DNA from: JAEUMD01 sp036768475
Lineage (GTDB): Bacteria; Pseudomonadota; Alphaproteobacteria; Rhizobiales; Hyphomicrobiaceae
Assembly (NCBI GenBank): GCA_036768475.1
Contig: DAIPMW010000013.1
Location: 1 to 64,000, forward strand
DNA: 64,000 bases
Direction of reading: 5' to 3'
The notes under the pieces: generated by a model
The model's database searches: none
Told to the model about the DNA's origin: nothing
Seen by the model: the letters and a program-made list of their open reading frames with translations, nothing else
Made by a program: the position numbers and the translations under genes
Shown here: in pieces, positions 27,431 to 34,784 of the stretch
Numbering within the stretch: the first letter of the stretch is position 1
Layout of the letters: every line of letters begins with the position of its first letter

Positions 27431-28084
27431 ATGCCATTTACGGTCGATGAATTTTTCGATGTGTTCGCGCGTTACAACGAGGCGATCTGGCCAATACAGG
27501 TGCTTGCATACTTGGCGGCGGCGATCTCGATCACGCAGTTGCCAGCGCCCAAACCAGGCTCGGCGAAGATCATTACTGGAATCCTCGCCGGTATGTGGGC
27601 GGTCAACGCAATAGGCTATCACTGGATGTTCTTCACGGCGGTCAACAACGCTGCTTGGGTCTTCGGTGCCGCATTTCTCGCCCAGGCTGGTGCGCTGGCA
27701 GGCGCGCCATATCTGTTCCCGGAGTTAAGGTTCGGCATCGCGAAAGACAGGACAACAGTTCTGGGGCTGCTTCTCATCGCATTTGCAACCATCGCTTATC
27801 CGATTTGGGGGTGGGCCGCCGGCCACGTCTATCCGGCCTATCCGGCATTTGGAGTGACGCCCTGCCCGACGACGATTTTCACAATCGGAATGTTGCTACT
27901 CGGCACCTGGCGCGCTGCTCGCTGGCTTCTTATCCTACCCCTTCTGTGGGCAGGGGTTGGCGGCACGGCCGCTGCTATGCTCAACGTACCACAAGATCTC
28001 GGCTTGATTGCTGCATTGCTGATCGTGTTTGTCGTGGTTGCGCGGCGTCGGTTCTATCCAACAGGCTCTGGCGAAGGCCGTTGA
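27431..28084 (+). CDS. DUF6064-like integral membrane protein
   Basis: 217 residues with about six hydrophobic spans and a short basic C terminus. The N-terminal MPFTVDEFFDVFARYN and the YHWMFFTAVNNAAWVFG and YPAFGVTPCPTTIFTIG segments resemble the DUF6064 family; the function is unknown. Start ATG at 27431 follows CAAGG closely. The gene begins at the end of the IS66 remnant and has no functional partner that I can recognise, though an MFS gene follows in the same direction after about 150 bases. Confidence 0.65.
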   Translation: MPFTVDEFFDVFARYNEAIWPIQVLAYLAAAISITQLPAPKPGSAKIITGILAGMWAVNAIGYHWMFFTAVNNAAWVFGAAFLAQAGALAGAPYLFPELRFGIAKDRTTVLGLLLIAFATIAYPIWGWAAGHVYPAYPAFGVTPCPTTIFTIGMLLLGTWRAARWLLILPLLWAGVGGTAAAMLNVPQDLGLIAALLIVFVVVARRRFYPTGSGEGR

Positions 28085-28239
28085 TGCTTAGGGCAAGACT
28101 AGACAGACGAAGCAGCCAATGTGAATGATTGGCTGAAGTGTGATCTACTTGGCAAAGGACGCGTTGCGGCAGCTGTTCCGATCGCAAGTCTGGGCCCTGC
28201 GGCCATTGGGACCTCGATGTATCCTGCGGTAAAGTGACA

Positions 28240-29463
28240 ATGACGAAGGCCGTCTACGCGAGGCTCGACCTTGCCACTCTTCGAGCCATCCCGGCCGGTG
28301 TCTGGGCGCTTGGTTTGGTTTCGCTGCTCATGGATATCTCGTCGGAGATGATCCATGCGCTGTTGCCCGTCTACCTCGTCACGGTACTTGGGACATCGAC
28401 TCTGACGGTTGGCTTCATCGAAGGTTTCGCAGAGGCCACTGCCTCCATCATGAAGGTATTCTCGGGCGCACTCAGCGACTGGCTCGGCAAGCGCAAGCTG
28501 CTTGCTGCGTTGGGCTATGGCCTCGCGGCCCTGACAAAGCCGATCTTCCCCTTGGCGGCTGGCGTGGAATGGCTTATCGCCGCACGAATAATCGACAGGA
28601 TCGGCAAGGGGATCCGAGGTGCGCCGCGCGACGCACTGGTCGCCGACATCAGCCCGGCCGAACTTCGCGGAGCGAGCTTCGGGCTCAGACAGGCCCTGGA
28701 CACGGTTGGCGCCTTCATCGGCCCTCTGCTCGCGATTGCCCTCATGTGGCTCGTAGCCAACGACATCAGGGCGGTGTTCTGGTTTGCAGTCATCCCCGCA
28801 TTTCTTTCCGTGCTCTTGATCATCTACGGTGTTAGCGAGCCAACGGGTCCTGAGAGGCCTCGCCGGGCGCGGTTCCCGTTGCACGCAGACGAGCTTGTGC
28901 GCCTGGGTTCTCGTTACTGGTATGTAGTTGCCGTTGCGGTTGTCTTCACACTTGCGCGTTTCAGCGAGGCCTTCCTAATCCTTCGGGCGCTGTCGGCTGG
29001 ATTGACCATCGCGCTGGTGCCAGCAGTTCTCGTATTGATGAATGTATTCTACGCTCTGGCCGCATATCCGGCTGGAGTGCTCTCCGATAATGGCGGTCGC
29101 ACGAATGTGCTGATAATAGGCCTTGGCTTGCTGGTCGCTGCCGACTTGGTTCTCGCCTTTGCGCCGGGAATTTTCGGAATCGCGATCGGCGTGATGCTAT
29201 GGGGCTTGCATATGGGTTTCTCGCAGGGCTTGCTTTCGGCGCTTGTCGCCGATACTGCGCCGCCAGACTTGCGAGGCACGGCCTTCGGGATGCTGAACCT
29301 CGTGACCGGCGTGGCACTTTTTGCCGCCAGCGTCATTGCGGGCATTCTGTGGGACTCCGTCGGGCCGCAAGCAACCTTTCTTGCGGGTGCCGGTTTTGCG
29401 ATGCTCTCACTCGTCGGCCTGATCTTCACACGCAGAAGCGCCGCCTCGAGCATGTTTAGATAA
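28240..29463 (+). CDS. MFS transporter
   Basis: About 407 residues with a twelve-span major facilitator profile. Between spans 2 and 3 lies GALSDWLGKRK, the family's G-x-x-x-D-(R/K)-x-G-R-(K/R) signature, and GVLSDNGGRTN is the repeat of this motif in the second half. DRIGKGIRGAPRDALVADI is conserved in a subgroup of MFS proteins often annotated as drug or general permeases. The substrate is unknown. GTG at 28234 or ATG at 28240 could start it; neither has a good ribosome binding site. No terminator is seen before the molbindin gene. Confidence 0.8.
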   Translation: MTKAVYARLDLATLRAIPAGVWALGLVSLLMDISSEMIHALLPVYLVTVLGTSTLTVGFIEGFAEATASIMKVFSGALSDWLGKRKLLAALGYGLAALTKPIFPLAAGVEWLIAARIIDRIGKGIRGAPRDALVADISPAELRGASFGLRQALDTVGAFIGPLLAIALMWLVANDIRAVFWFAVIPAFLSVLLIIYGVSEPTGPERPRRARFPLHADELVRLGSRYWYVVAVAVVFTLARFSEAFLILRALSAGLTIALVPAVLVLMNVFYALAAYPAGVLSDNGGRTNVLIIGLGLLVAADLVLAFAPGIFGIAIGVMLWGLHMGFSQGLLSALVADTAPPDLRGTAFGMLNLVTGVALFAASVIAGILWDSVGPQATFLAGAGFAMLSLVGLIFTRRSAASSMFR

Positions 29464-29519
29464 AGTGTGCAGCGGTATTGCTATCTCGGTGGCACACCTT
29501 GGATCAAAGGAGATGAAGA

Positions 29520-29729
29520 ATGAAACTCAGCGCGCGCAACATCCTCAACGGTACGGTTAAGGATATCAAGAAGGGCGCCGTTGCCGCCCAGGTCAAGATC
29601 GACATTGGCGGCGGCAACGTCATCACATCGACCGTCACCGTCGATGCGGTTGAGGAGTTGGGGCTCAAGGTCGGCGGCAAGGTGTCCGCGGTCATCAAGG
29701 CGAGCGAGGTGATCCTGGGCGTCGAGTGA
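29520..29729 (+). CDS. mop: molbindin (TOBE-domain molybdate-binding protein)
   Basis: 69-residue single Mop/TOBE domain that binds molybdate or tungstate in the cytoplasm. It begins MKLSARNILNGTVKDIKKGAV, which aligns with the Mop core, and has VTVDAVEELGLKVGGKVSAVIKASEV, the ligand-binding half, in its second part (split here: VTVDAVEELGLKVG then GKVSAVIKASEV). AAAGGAGATG precedes the ATG. It converges on modA across a long hairpin. Confidence 0.92.
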   Translation: MKLSARNILNGTVKDIKKGAVAAQVKIDIGGGNVITSTVTVDAVEELGLKVGGKVSAVIKASEVILGVE

Positions 29730-29757
29730 TCTCGGCCGTGTTGTCACGACGCGTGAA

Positions 29758-29801
29758 ATGCAAACGCCACCCATGGCAGGCGTCAGGGGTGGCGTTTGCA
29801 T
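29758..29801. terminator. bidirectional hairpin between mop and modA
   Basis: Perfect 15-bp inverted repeat (29758-29772 with 29787-29801) and a 14-base loop, placed between the convergent mop and modA genes. It has no clear T run, so it may also be an RNA-processing or stabilising hairpin. Confidence 0.75.
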
Positions 29802-29820
29802 TCACCGCAAGCGCGTCGTC

Positions 29821-30636
29821 CTATTTCTTGATGTCGTCGCCAACCCCGAAGCCGTAGTCACGCAGGATTTTCTGCGCCTCGGCGCCGAGAATGAAATCGG
29901 CCAGCGCCTCAGCGTCTGCCGGTGCGTCCTTCAGCACGATCATGCCATAGTCCGCGCCGACGGCGAGCGCGGCAGGAATCTCGACGATCTTCAATGAGGC
30001 CGTGTCCTTTTTCGCCAAAACGGCATTGGTGCAGTAGGTGAGAAAAATATCCGCCTGCTTCTCCGACATCACCCAGCCGTACTGGTTGCGTCCCTCAGGC
30101 GCTTTGGCGCTATCCGTGCCGCCCGTCAGCTTCAGCGCCTTGCCTTCGAGCACAGCTTTGGCTCCGGCTTTCTGCGCTTCTGCCTTGCCGAACAACGCGA
30201 AGGCATAATCACCTGACGGATCAGCCTTGGGCGTCGACGTGCCGACACGGATCTTGTCGTCGAGCATACGTTCAAGAAGCGTGTCAGGCACGACATCCAA
30301 CTCCGGCTGTGCGATCGCGCAAAGCTGGTTGCGCGCGAACATGCGAACCTTGCCCGTTGCGCGACCAGCATCGGCCAGTGTTTGTGGGTGCTTCATGTTG
30401 GCGGAGGCGAACACGTGTGCCGTCCCGCCCTTCTCGATACGCTCGCGCAAGAGGCCCGATGCCCCGAACTCGGTGGCGATGGATTGCTTGCCAGCCGATG
30501 CCTGTTCGAAAGCACGCGCCACGTCGGTCAGCGCCGCTTTGAGGCTGCCGGCAGCATACAGTTTGAGAGTCTCGCCGGTGGCTGGCGTCGTCATCGTGAG
30601 TGCAGTCCCAATGGCGGCGATGAGAAGACCTCGCAT
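29821..30636 (-). CDS. modA: molybdate ABC transporter substrate-binding protein ModA
   Basis: 271 residues with a Sec signal peptide ending near PATG-ETLKLY. ModA features are LYAAGSLKAALTDV at the start of the mature protein, EFGASGLLRERIEKG, VFASANMKHP and a GDYAFALFGKA segment. It binds molybdate in the periplasm. No modB or modC lies next to it in this window, so it is an orphan here and its membrane partners must be elsewhere or absent. It converges on the molbindin gene. Confidence 0.9.
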   Translation of the reverse strand: MRGLLIAAIGTALTMTTPATGETLKLYAAGSLKAALTDVARAFEQASAGKQSIATEFGASGLLRERIEKGGTAHVFASANMKHPQTLADAGRATGKVRMFARNQLCAIAQPELDVVPDTLLERMLDDKIRVGTSTPKADPSGDYAFALFGKAEAQKAGAKAVLEGKALKLTGGTDSAKAPEGRNQYGWVMSEKQADIFLTYCTNAVLAKKDTASLKIVEIPAALAVGADYGMIVLKDAPADAEALADFILGAEAQKILRDYGFGVGDDIKK

Positions 30637-30681
30637 GTGTCACCTTTTCTTGTTGTTAATGCAGAATTACCGGTAGGGCGG

Positions 30682-30918
30682 TCAATGCAGGGGGTCGCTG
30701 CGCGGCGCGAAGTGCAGCTCGACAACCTTCTGGACGACGAGCTTCCATTCGCTGGCCGCCTGGGCAGCACCGCGGCACTGGCATTGTTGCGCGCGCAGGT
30801 ACGCAACCTTGGCGCAGTCGTCGCCATAACGGCGGATGAGGAACACGGCAGCGCGATCGACATTGAGGGATTTCATTTCGTGCCGCCTGATTGCTGCATG
30901 AATATCGTTCTCGTCCAT
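30682..30918 (-). CDS. small conserved-looking protein of unknown function
   Basis: 78 residues, mostly helical by composition, with a CX-rich patch (QQCQCRG). I do not recognise a family. It is probably real because its ATG overlaps the stop of the DUF779 gene (ATGA), showing translational coupling. It ends about 45 bases before modA in the same direction, so it could share a transcript with both. Confidence 0.55.
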   Translation of the reverse strand: MDENDIHAAIRRHEMKSLNVDRAAVFLIRRYGDDCAKVAYLRAQQCQCRGAAQAASEWKLVVQKVVELHFAPRSDPLH

Positions 30919-31301
30919 CAGGTGTTGCAGGTGCTCGCAAGTTTGCTCCGTTCCAGCGCCGCCAGTTCATCATCTGTGAATACGCGCGAGCGCGTGATGA
31001 AGCGCACGCCCTCAGGCGCTTCGAGCGAAAAGCCCGAGCCACGCCCCTTGACCACGTCGATGATGAGGTGGGTGTGCTGCCAGTATTCGAACTGCGAGGC
31101 GCTCATGTAGAACGGCATGCCGTCGATCTCGCCGAGCTTGACGTCCTGGCCGCCGATGCGGAATTCGCCTTCGGGATAGCACATGGGTGCAGAACCGTCG
31201 CAGCAGCCGCCCGACTGATGGAACAGCAGTGGCCCGTTGCGGTTTGCAAGCATGGCGATCAGGGCCAAGGCCTCCGCTGTCGCCGATACGCGTTCAACCA
31301 T
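30918..31301 (-). CDS. DUF779 family protein
   Basis: 128-residue DUF779 protein. The family core is clear: LLFHQSGGCCDGSAPMC and FYMSASQFEYWQHTHLIIDVV, then GRGSGFSLEAPEGVRFITRSR. DUF779 genes usually sit next to an aldehyde dehydrogenase; none is present here. I chose the ATG at 31301, which has GAGGAGG upstream, over longer frames reaching 31526. The paired cysteines and histidines suggest metal binding, but no activity is assigned. Confidence 0.85.
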   Translation of the reverse strand: MVERVSATAEALALIAMLANRNGPLLFHQSGGCCDGSAPMCYPEGEFRIGGQDVKLGEIDGMPFYMSASQFEYWQHTHLIIDVVKGRGSGFSLEAPEGVRFITRSRVFTDDELAALERSKLASTCNT

Positions 31302-31441
31302 CGCTGCCTCCTCGTATTCTCCCACGCTCAGCCTTCGTGGCACCGGGGTGAGTGGCAGCCTTTCACGCCGTGGCGCCGGGCTGCCTGCTTCATTCCCTCT
31401 TCCCATTGCGCGTGGTGAGCGTTGGCTACAACTATGTTGGA

Positions 31442-31477
31442 TTGGATATAGCACAATCGATATCCATTTGGATATAG
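31442..31477. promoter_or_regulatory. repeat cluster, possible operator of the DUF779 gene
   Basis: Two direct copies of ttggatatag (31442-31451 and 31468-31477) flank an inverted copy, forming the palindrome ATATCC-ATTT-GGATAT on the right. It lies 140-175 bases upstream of the DUF779 start in a 350-base gap. The three half-sites suggest a regulator binding region. Confidence 0.4.
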
Positions 31478-31532
31478 GTATGCAGACATTGCCAATTGGT
31501 GCAACGGGCGCGTCCCGTGCCAGCACGACAAA

Positions 31533-31637
31533 TCAGGTGGGTTTGATCTGGCTGAGGGCGATGCGGGAGTGATCATGGATGGCGACGTAAACATACTTCC
31601 ATCCTGGTTTTCCTTTCTCCTTCTCAATCCCCCTAAA
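31533..31637 (-). pseudogene. IS481-family transposase fragment
   Basis: The minus strand encodes KGKPGWKYVYVAIHDHSRIA, followed by LSQIKPT and a stop. It matches the catalytic start of IS481 transposases (..GWEYVHVAIDDHSRIAFSQ..), with the first Asp of the DDE triad region visible as HDHSR. Nothing else of the element remains on either side. Confidence 0.75.
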
Positions 31638-31651
31638 TCCTTTCGGCGGCG

Positions 31652-32971
31652 TCAGCCTCCCAATAGCTGTAAAGCTAGGGCCAACATCGAGGTGACTGCG
31701 AGGACCGATGGAATGCTCCAGTGGCGATTGAGCAGCACCACGCCAGAGAAGATGGAAAGAACCACTACGCGCCAATCGAGCGAGGCCAAGCTCGGTGTCC
31801 AAAGCTTGAGCGGGCCAACCTCCATCAACGTGACTGTTTTGAAGAACACATGCAGGGCAAACCAAATGGCCAGATTGAGAATGACCCCGACGACTGCCGC
31901 CGTAATACCGGTGAGCGCTCCTCTGAGGCGCGGCTGCTGAGCGATCCACTCGATGTATGGCGCACCGGCCATGATCCATAAGAAACAGGGCACGAAGGTT
32001 GCCCACAGTGCAATGAGCGCTCCGAGCAGCCCCATAGCCAAAACCGGCTCTCCGCCATTTCGGTACGCCGAGAGATAGCCAACAAACTCGGTGACGAGGA
32101 TTAGTGGCCCCGGCGTGGTCTCAGCAAGGCCCAGTCCGTCCATCATTGCGCCAGCATCGAGCCAGCCGTATTGGGTTACGACGTCTTGAGCCATGTAGGC
32201 GAGCACAGCGTAGGCGCCCCCGAAAGTCACAACCGCGAGCTTGGAAAAGAACACGCTCATCTGGGTGAGCACGTGATCCCTGCCGAATATCCCCGCGATG
32301 GCCAAAAGCGGCGCAAACCAGATCGCCATCCAGATGCAGACCGTTCGCAACGTGTCCGAGGGATGAATCAAGTCTGGCGCTGCACTCTTTTGGTCTAGGC
32401 CTTTCGCTCGGAAGAAACCGAAAATCGCCGCGGTCAGCACGATCAGGGGGAATGGCGCACCAAGAAAGAAGATGGCTACGAACGAAAGGGCGGCGATAAT
32501 CCAATGCTCTTTAAGTTTCAGAGCACGTTTCGAGATGCGCAGCAGAGCCTCGATGACAATCACCAAAACAGCCGCCTTGATGCCAAGGAAGACGGCCTCG
32601 ATAACTGGCAAGTTGCCGAACGCAGCATAGATCATCGACAAGGCGAGCACCACGAACGCGCCCGGAAGAATGAATAGCAGCCCAGCCGCGAGACCGCCGA
32701 TGACACCGTGCAATCGCCAGCCTACGTAGGTTGCGAGCTGCATGGCCTCGGGTCCCGGCAGAAGCATGCAGAAGCTGAGCGCACTCAGATAGCGCTGCTC
32801 GTCGAGCCACTTCTTCTCATCGATAAGGATGCGGTGCATCAGGGCGATTTGAGCCGTAGGGCCGCCAAAGCTCAGGAAGCCGATGCGTGCCCAAGTCCGC
32901 AGCGCTTCTCGAAAACTGATTGTTGGCCGATTTTCGTCAGAGATGCTGCTGTCCGTCGTTGTTATGGTCAT
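31652..32971 (-). CDS. chrA: chromate transporter ChrA
   Basis: 439-residue long-chain CHR-family transporter with two homologous halves and about twelve hydrophobic spans. The first half carries GFLSFGGPTAQIALMHR and LPGPEAMQLATYVG, the second VVTFGGAYAVLAYMAQDVV and GLAETTPGPLILVTEFVG, the usual paired motifs. It exports chromate. The start overlaps the chrB stop (ATGA), so the two are coupled. An IS481 fragment lies just downstream. Confidence 0.95.
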   Translation of the reverse strand: MTITTTDSSISDENRPTISFREALRTWARIGFLSFGGPTAQIALMHRILIDEKKWLDEQRYLSALSFCMLLPGPEAMQLATYVGWRLHGVIGGLAAGLLFILPGAFVVLALSMIYAAFGNLPVIEAVFLGIKAAVLVIVIEALLRISKRALKLKEHWIIAALSFVAIFFLGAPFPLIVLTAAIFGFFRAKGLDQKSAAPDLIHPSDTLRTVCIWMAIWFAPLLAIAGIFGRDHVLTQMSVFFSKLAVVTFGGAYAVLAYMAQDVVTQYGWLDAGAMMDGLGLAETTPGPLILVTEFVGYLSAYRNGGEPVLAMGLLGALIALWATFVPCFLWIMAGAPYIEWIAQQPRLRGALTGITAAVVGVILNLAIWFALHVFFKTVTLMEVGPLKLWTPSLASLDWRVVVLSIFSGVVLLNRHWSIPSVLAVTSMLALALQLLGG

Positions 32972-33789
32972 GGCTTTGCCCTCGTTGGCGTTGGCCAGTT
33001 GTGCGTTTCATCGGTGGCATCCCGCGCCCAGCGGTAGAAGCCGTCGTAGATCGGCATGGCAGCGGCAAGCTGTTGGAGGTCATTCCGGTACATGCGTGAA
33101 AGGCCCAGGGACACAGCGAGCAAACCGGGCGCTTCAGGAACCAGGTCAAGCCGAGCCGTATCTGCCCCTCGGACAATAGCGGCAAGCTTGTGTAAGGCTG
33201 GGATGTCCAGGCCAAACTCTTCAATCATCGTATCGAAGGTGCATCTTTCACCTCGATGGCTCCAAAAGACTCCTTCAATATCGAAAGGCGAAGCCGCAAA
33301 GCGCTTGGCGACATCAAGTACCTCTGAGGTCGCAACGAACAAGAAAACAGCATCAGGATCAACGAAGCGGCGAATGAGCCAAGGGCAGGCAATACGATCA
33401 ATCTTCGGGCGCGCGCGAGTGACCCACACGGTGCGTCCCGAAACATCTCGTTCCGGAATTTTATTCGTCATCAGGAGCTGTTGATTTGCGCCCCTCCAAG
33501 CCGCGAAGCCACCCTCTAAGCTTTCCGCCGGAATACCCTCGTGCCGCAGCCAAGCAGAAACGCCCTGACTTACCTCGCCACCGCTGCGGCAGATAACGAC
33601 GGATGACTTGCCACGAAGCGATGCTGCTAATGCAGTTGGATTTGGTGCGGGACATCGGATTGAAGCGGGGATGAGCTGCGGATCGGCGGCGAACTCCTCT
33701 TCGCTACGGACGTCAATAAGGCGTGGTCCATCGGGCAGCCCTATCAGACGTGCAAGCTGTGAAACGGTGATTTTGGTTGGAGACGGCAT
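32968..33789 (-). CDS. chrB: rhodanese-ChrB chromate resistance protein
   Basis: 273 residues. An N-terminal rhodanese domain (1-110) has LIDVRSEEEF and the active-site C67 in VVICRSGGEVS. The C-terminal ChrB domain has TRARPKIDRIACPWLIRRFVD (shown here as RPKIDRIACPWLIRRF). ChrB proteins sense chromate and control chrA. GGGAGG precedes the ATG. The rhodanese part is absent from the classical ChrB and is a variant architecture. Confidence 0.88.
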   Translation of the reverse strand: MPSPTKITVSQLARLIGLPDGPRLIDVRSEEEFAADPQLIPASIRCPAPNPTALAASLRGKSSVVICRSGGEVSQGVSAWLRHEGIPAESLEGGFAAWRGANQQLLMTNKIPERDVSGRTVWVTRARPKIDRIACPWLIRRFVDPDAVFLFVATSEVLDVAKRFAASPFDIEGVFWSHRGERCTFDTMIEEFGLDIPALHKLAAIVRGADTARLDLVPEAPGLLAVSLGLSRMYRNDLQQLAAAMPIYDGFYRWARDATDETHNWPTPTRAKP

Positions 33790-33915
33790 AACGCGTCCTC
33801 CCTTCTGCTTTTGAAGGTCATTGGACGCGATCTTTGGGCCGTAGCCTCACGGGGACGTCGCGGAGACCCCATGCTGAATTAAGTCGCGCGGGTCAACAGT
33901 TATGTCAAGCCTAAG

Positions 33916-33940
33916 GCAATAGGCTCACCTATCCTATTGC
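33916..33940. promoter_or_regulatory. inverted repeat upstream of chrBA
   Basis: Perfect 8-bp arms GCAATAGG (33916-33923) and CCTATTGC (33933-33940) around a 9-base spacer, 127 bases upstream of chrB. The spacing suits a dimeric regulator. The rest of the 345-base gap (33790-34133) shows nothing I can support. Confidence 0.4.
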
Positions 33941-34133
33941 GTCCGGAAGCACTACCATGGCGAACATATACGCTCGAGATAAGTACTTGCACCATAAAGC
34001 TTCTCTCGTTCGTCTTGATGCCGGCTTCTTGGGCGCGCACTCTCAGCCGTTTGGGCCGTGAGGGCCTACGGACGTCCCGTCGACGGGCTATTCGTTCTGC
34101 GGCACAGCGGGTGCGGGTTTGCCGGCCCCTGAC

Positions 34134-34694
34134 CTAAAAGGGTGTATGCAGGCCGTATTGGCCAAGCGCACCGTGCAAGTTGATGGACAGCGGGCGCGTG
34201 GGTGCGAATTCGGTCAATTGGACCTGCAGGATATTTACGCCATAACCGTTCATTGCTTCGCCGGCGCGTTCTGTCAGGACTTCCCTGAATGAGGTTCTGT
34301 CGGATTGGATTTCTTCGAGCGTGTACTTATTGATGGTTTCGTATATGGCCCCCTGTGACCGCTCCATGACGTCAGAGGCCAGATCGGCGACTTTGGCCAA
34401 AGCTGTCACGACGTCGTCGATGTAATAGGTCACCAGAGCGCCGACGATAACGGTCTGGTGGTCCTTAGTCATGATGACCTTGGACTGGATGAGTTGGGTT
34501 TGTCGTACGATGGCGATCAATTTGTACTGCGTGGCAACGGGCCAATACCAGTGCAGTCCCGGTCGCCACCTGCGGACATGCTTGCCATAGACGAACGCCA
34601 CACCCTCATGCGTGGCCGGAACGATGACCAGCCAGGGAAACAGCCTCAGCAGGGTCTGGAAGATTTCGCCAATCCAACCGAATGCTCTATCCAC
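34134..34694 (-). CDS. short SPFH/band 7 domain protein
   Basis: 186 residues with a hydrophobic N-terminal stretch (LLRLFPWLVIVPATHEGVAF) and an SPFH core: VYGKHVRRWRPGLHWYWP, then TKDHQTVIVGALVTYYIDD and ITERAGEAMNGYGVNI-like end of the domain. It stops at a point where most band 7 proteins continue into a coiled coil, so it lacks the oligomerisation tail. The role is unknown. It lies downstream of the GH39-like gene in the same direction, with 90 bases between. Confidence 0.7.
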   Translation of the reverse strand: MDRAFGWIGEIFQTLLRLFPWLVIVPATHEGVAFVYGKHVRRWRPGLHWYWPVATQYKLIAIVRQTQLIQSKVIMTKDHQTVIVGALVTYYIDDVVTALAKVADLASDVMERSQGAIYETINKYTLEEIQSDRTSFREVLTERAGEAMNGYGVNILQVQLTEFAPTRPLSINLHGALGQYGLHTPF

Positions 34695-34784
34695 CGTCCA
34701 TCTCCATTCAATCTCATTTTCGTGTCCACAGGTGCCCTATCGCTGGCGGGGCTGGCGATATCGAACGATATCTGAGACCCGCGA

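Noticed and set aside
29491..29506. TGGCAC upstream of the molbindin gene resembling a sigma-54 -24 element
   Set aside because: The -12 position reads GGAT instead of TTGC, so the essential GC is missing.
30382..31110. 242-residue plus-strand frame over modA and the DUF779 genes
   Set aside because: Antisense to three better-supported genes with clear family motifs or coupling.
33937..34137. 66-residue plus-strand frame upstream of chrB
   Set aside because: No start signal or family resemblance; amino acid composition looks random.
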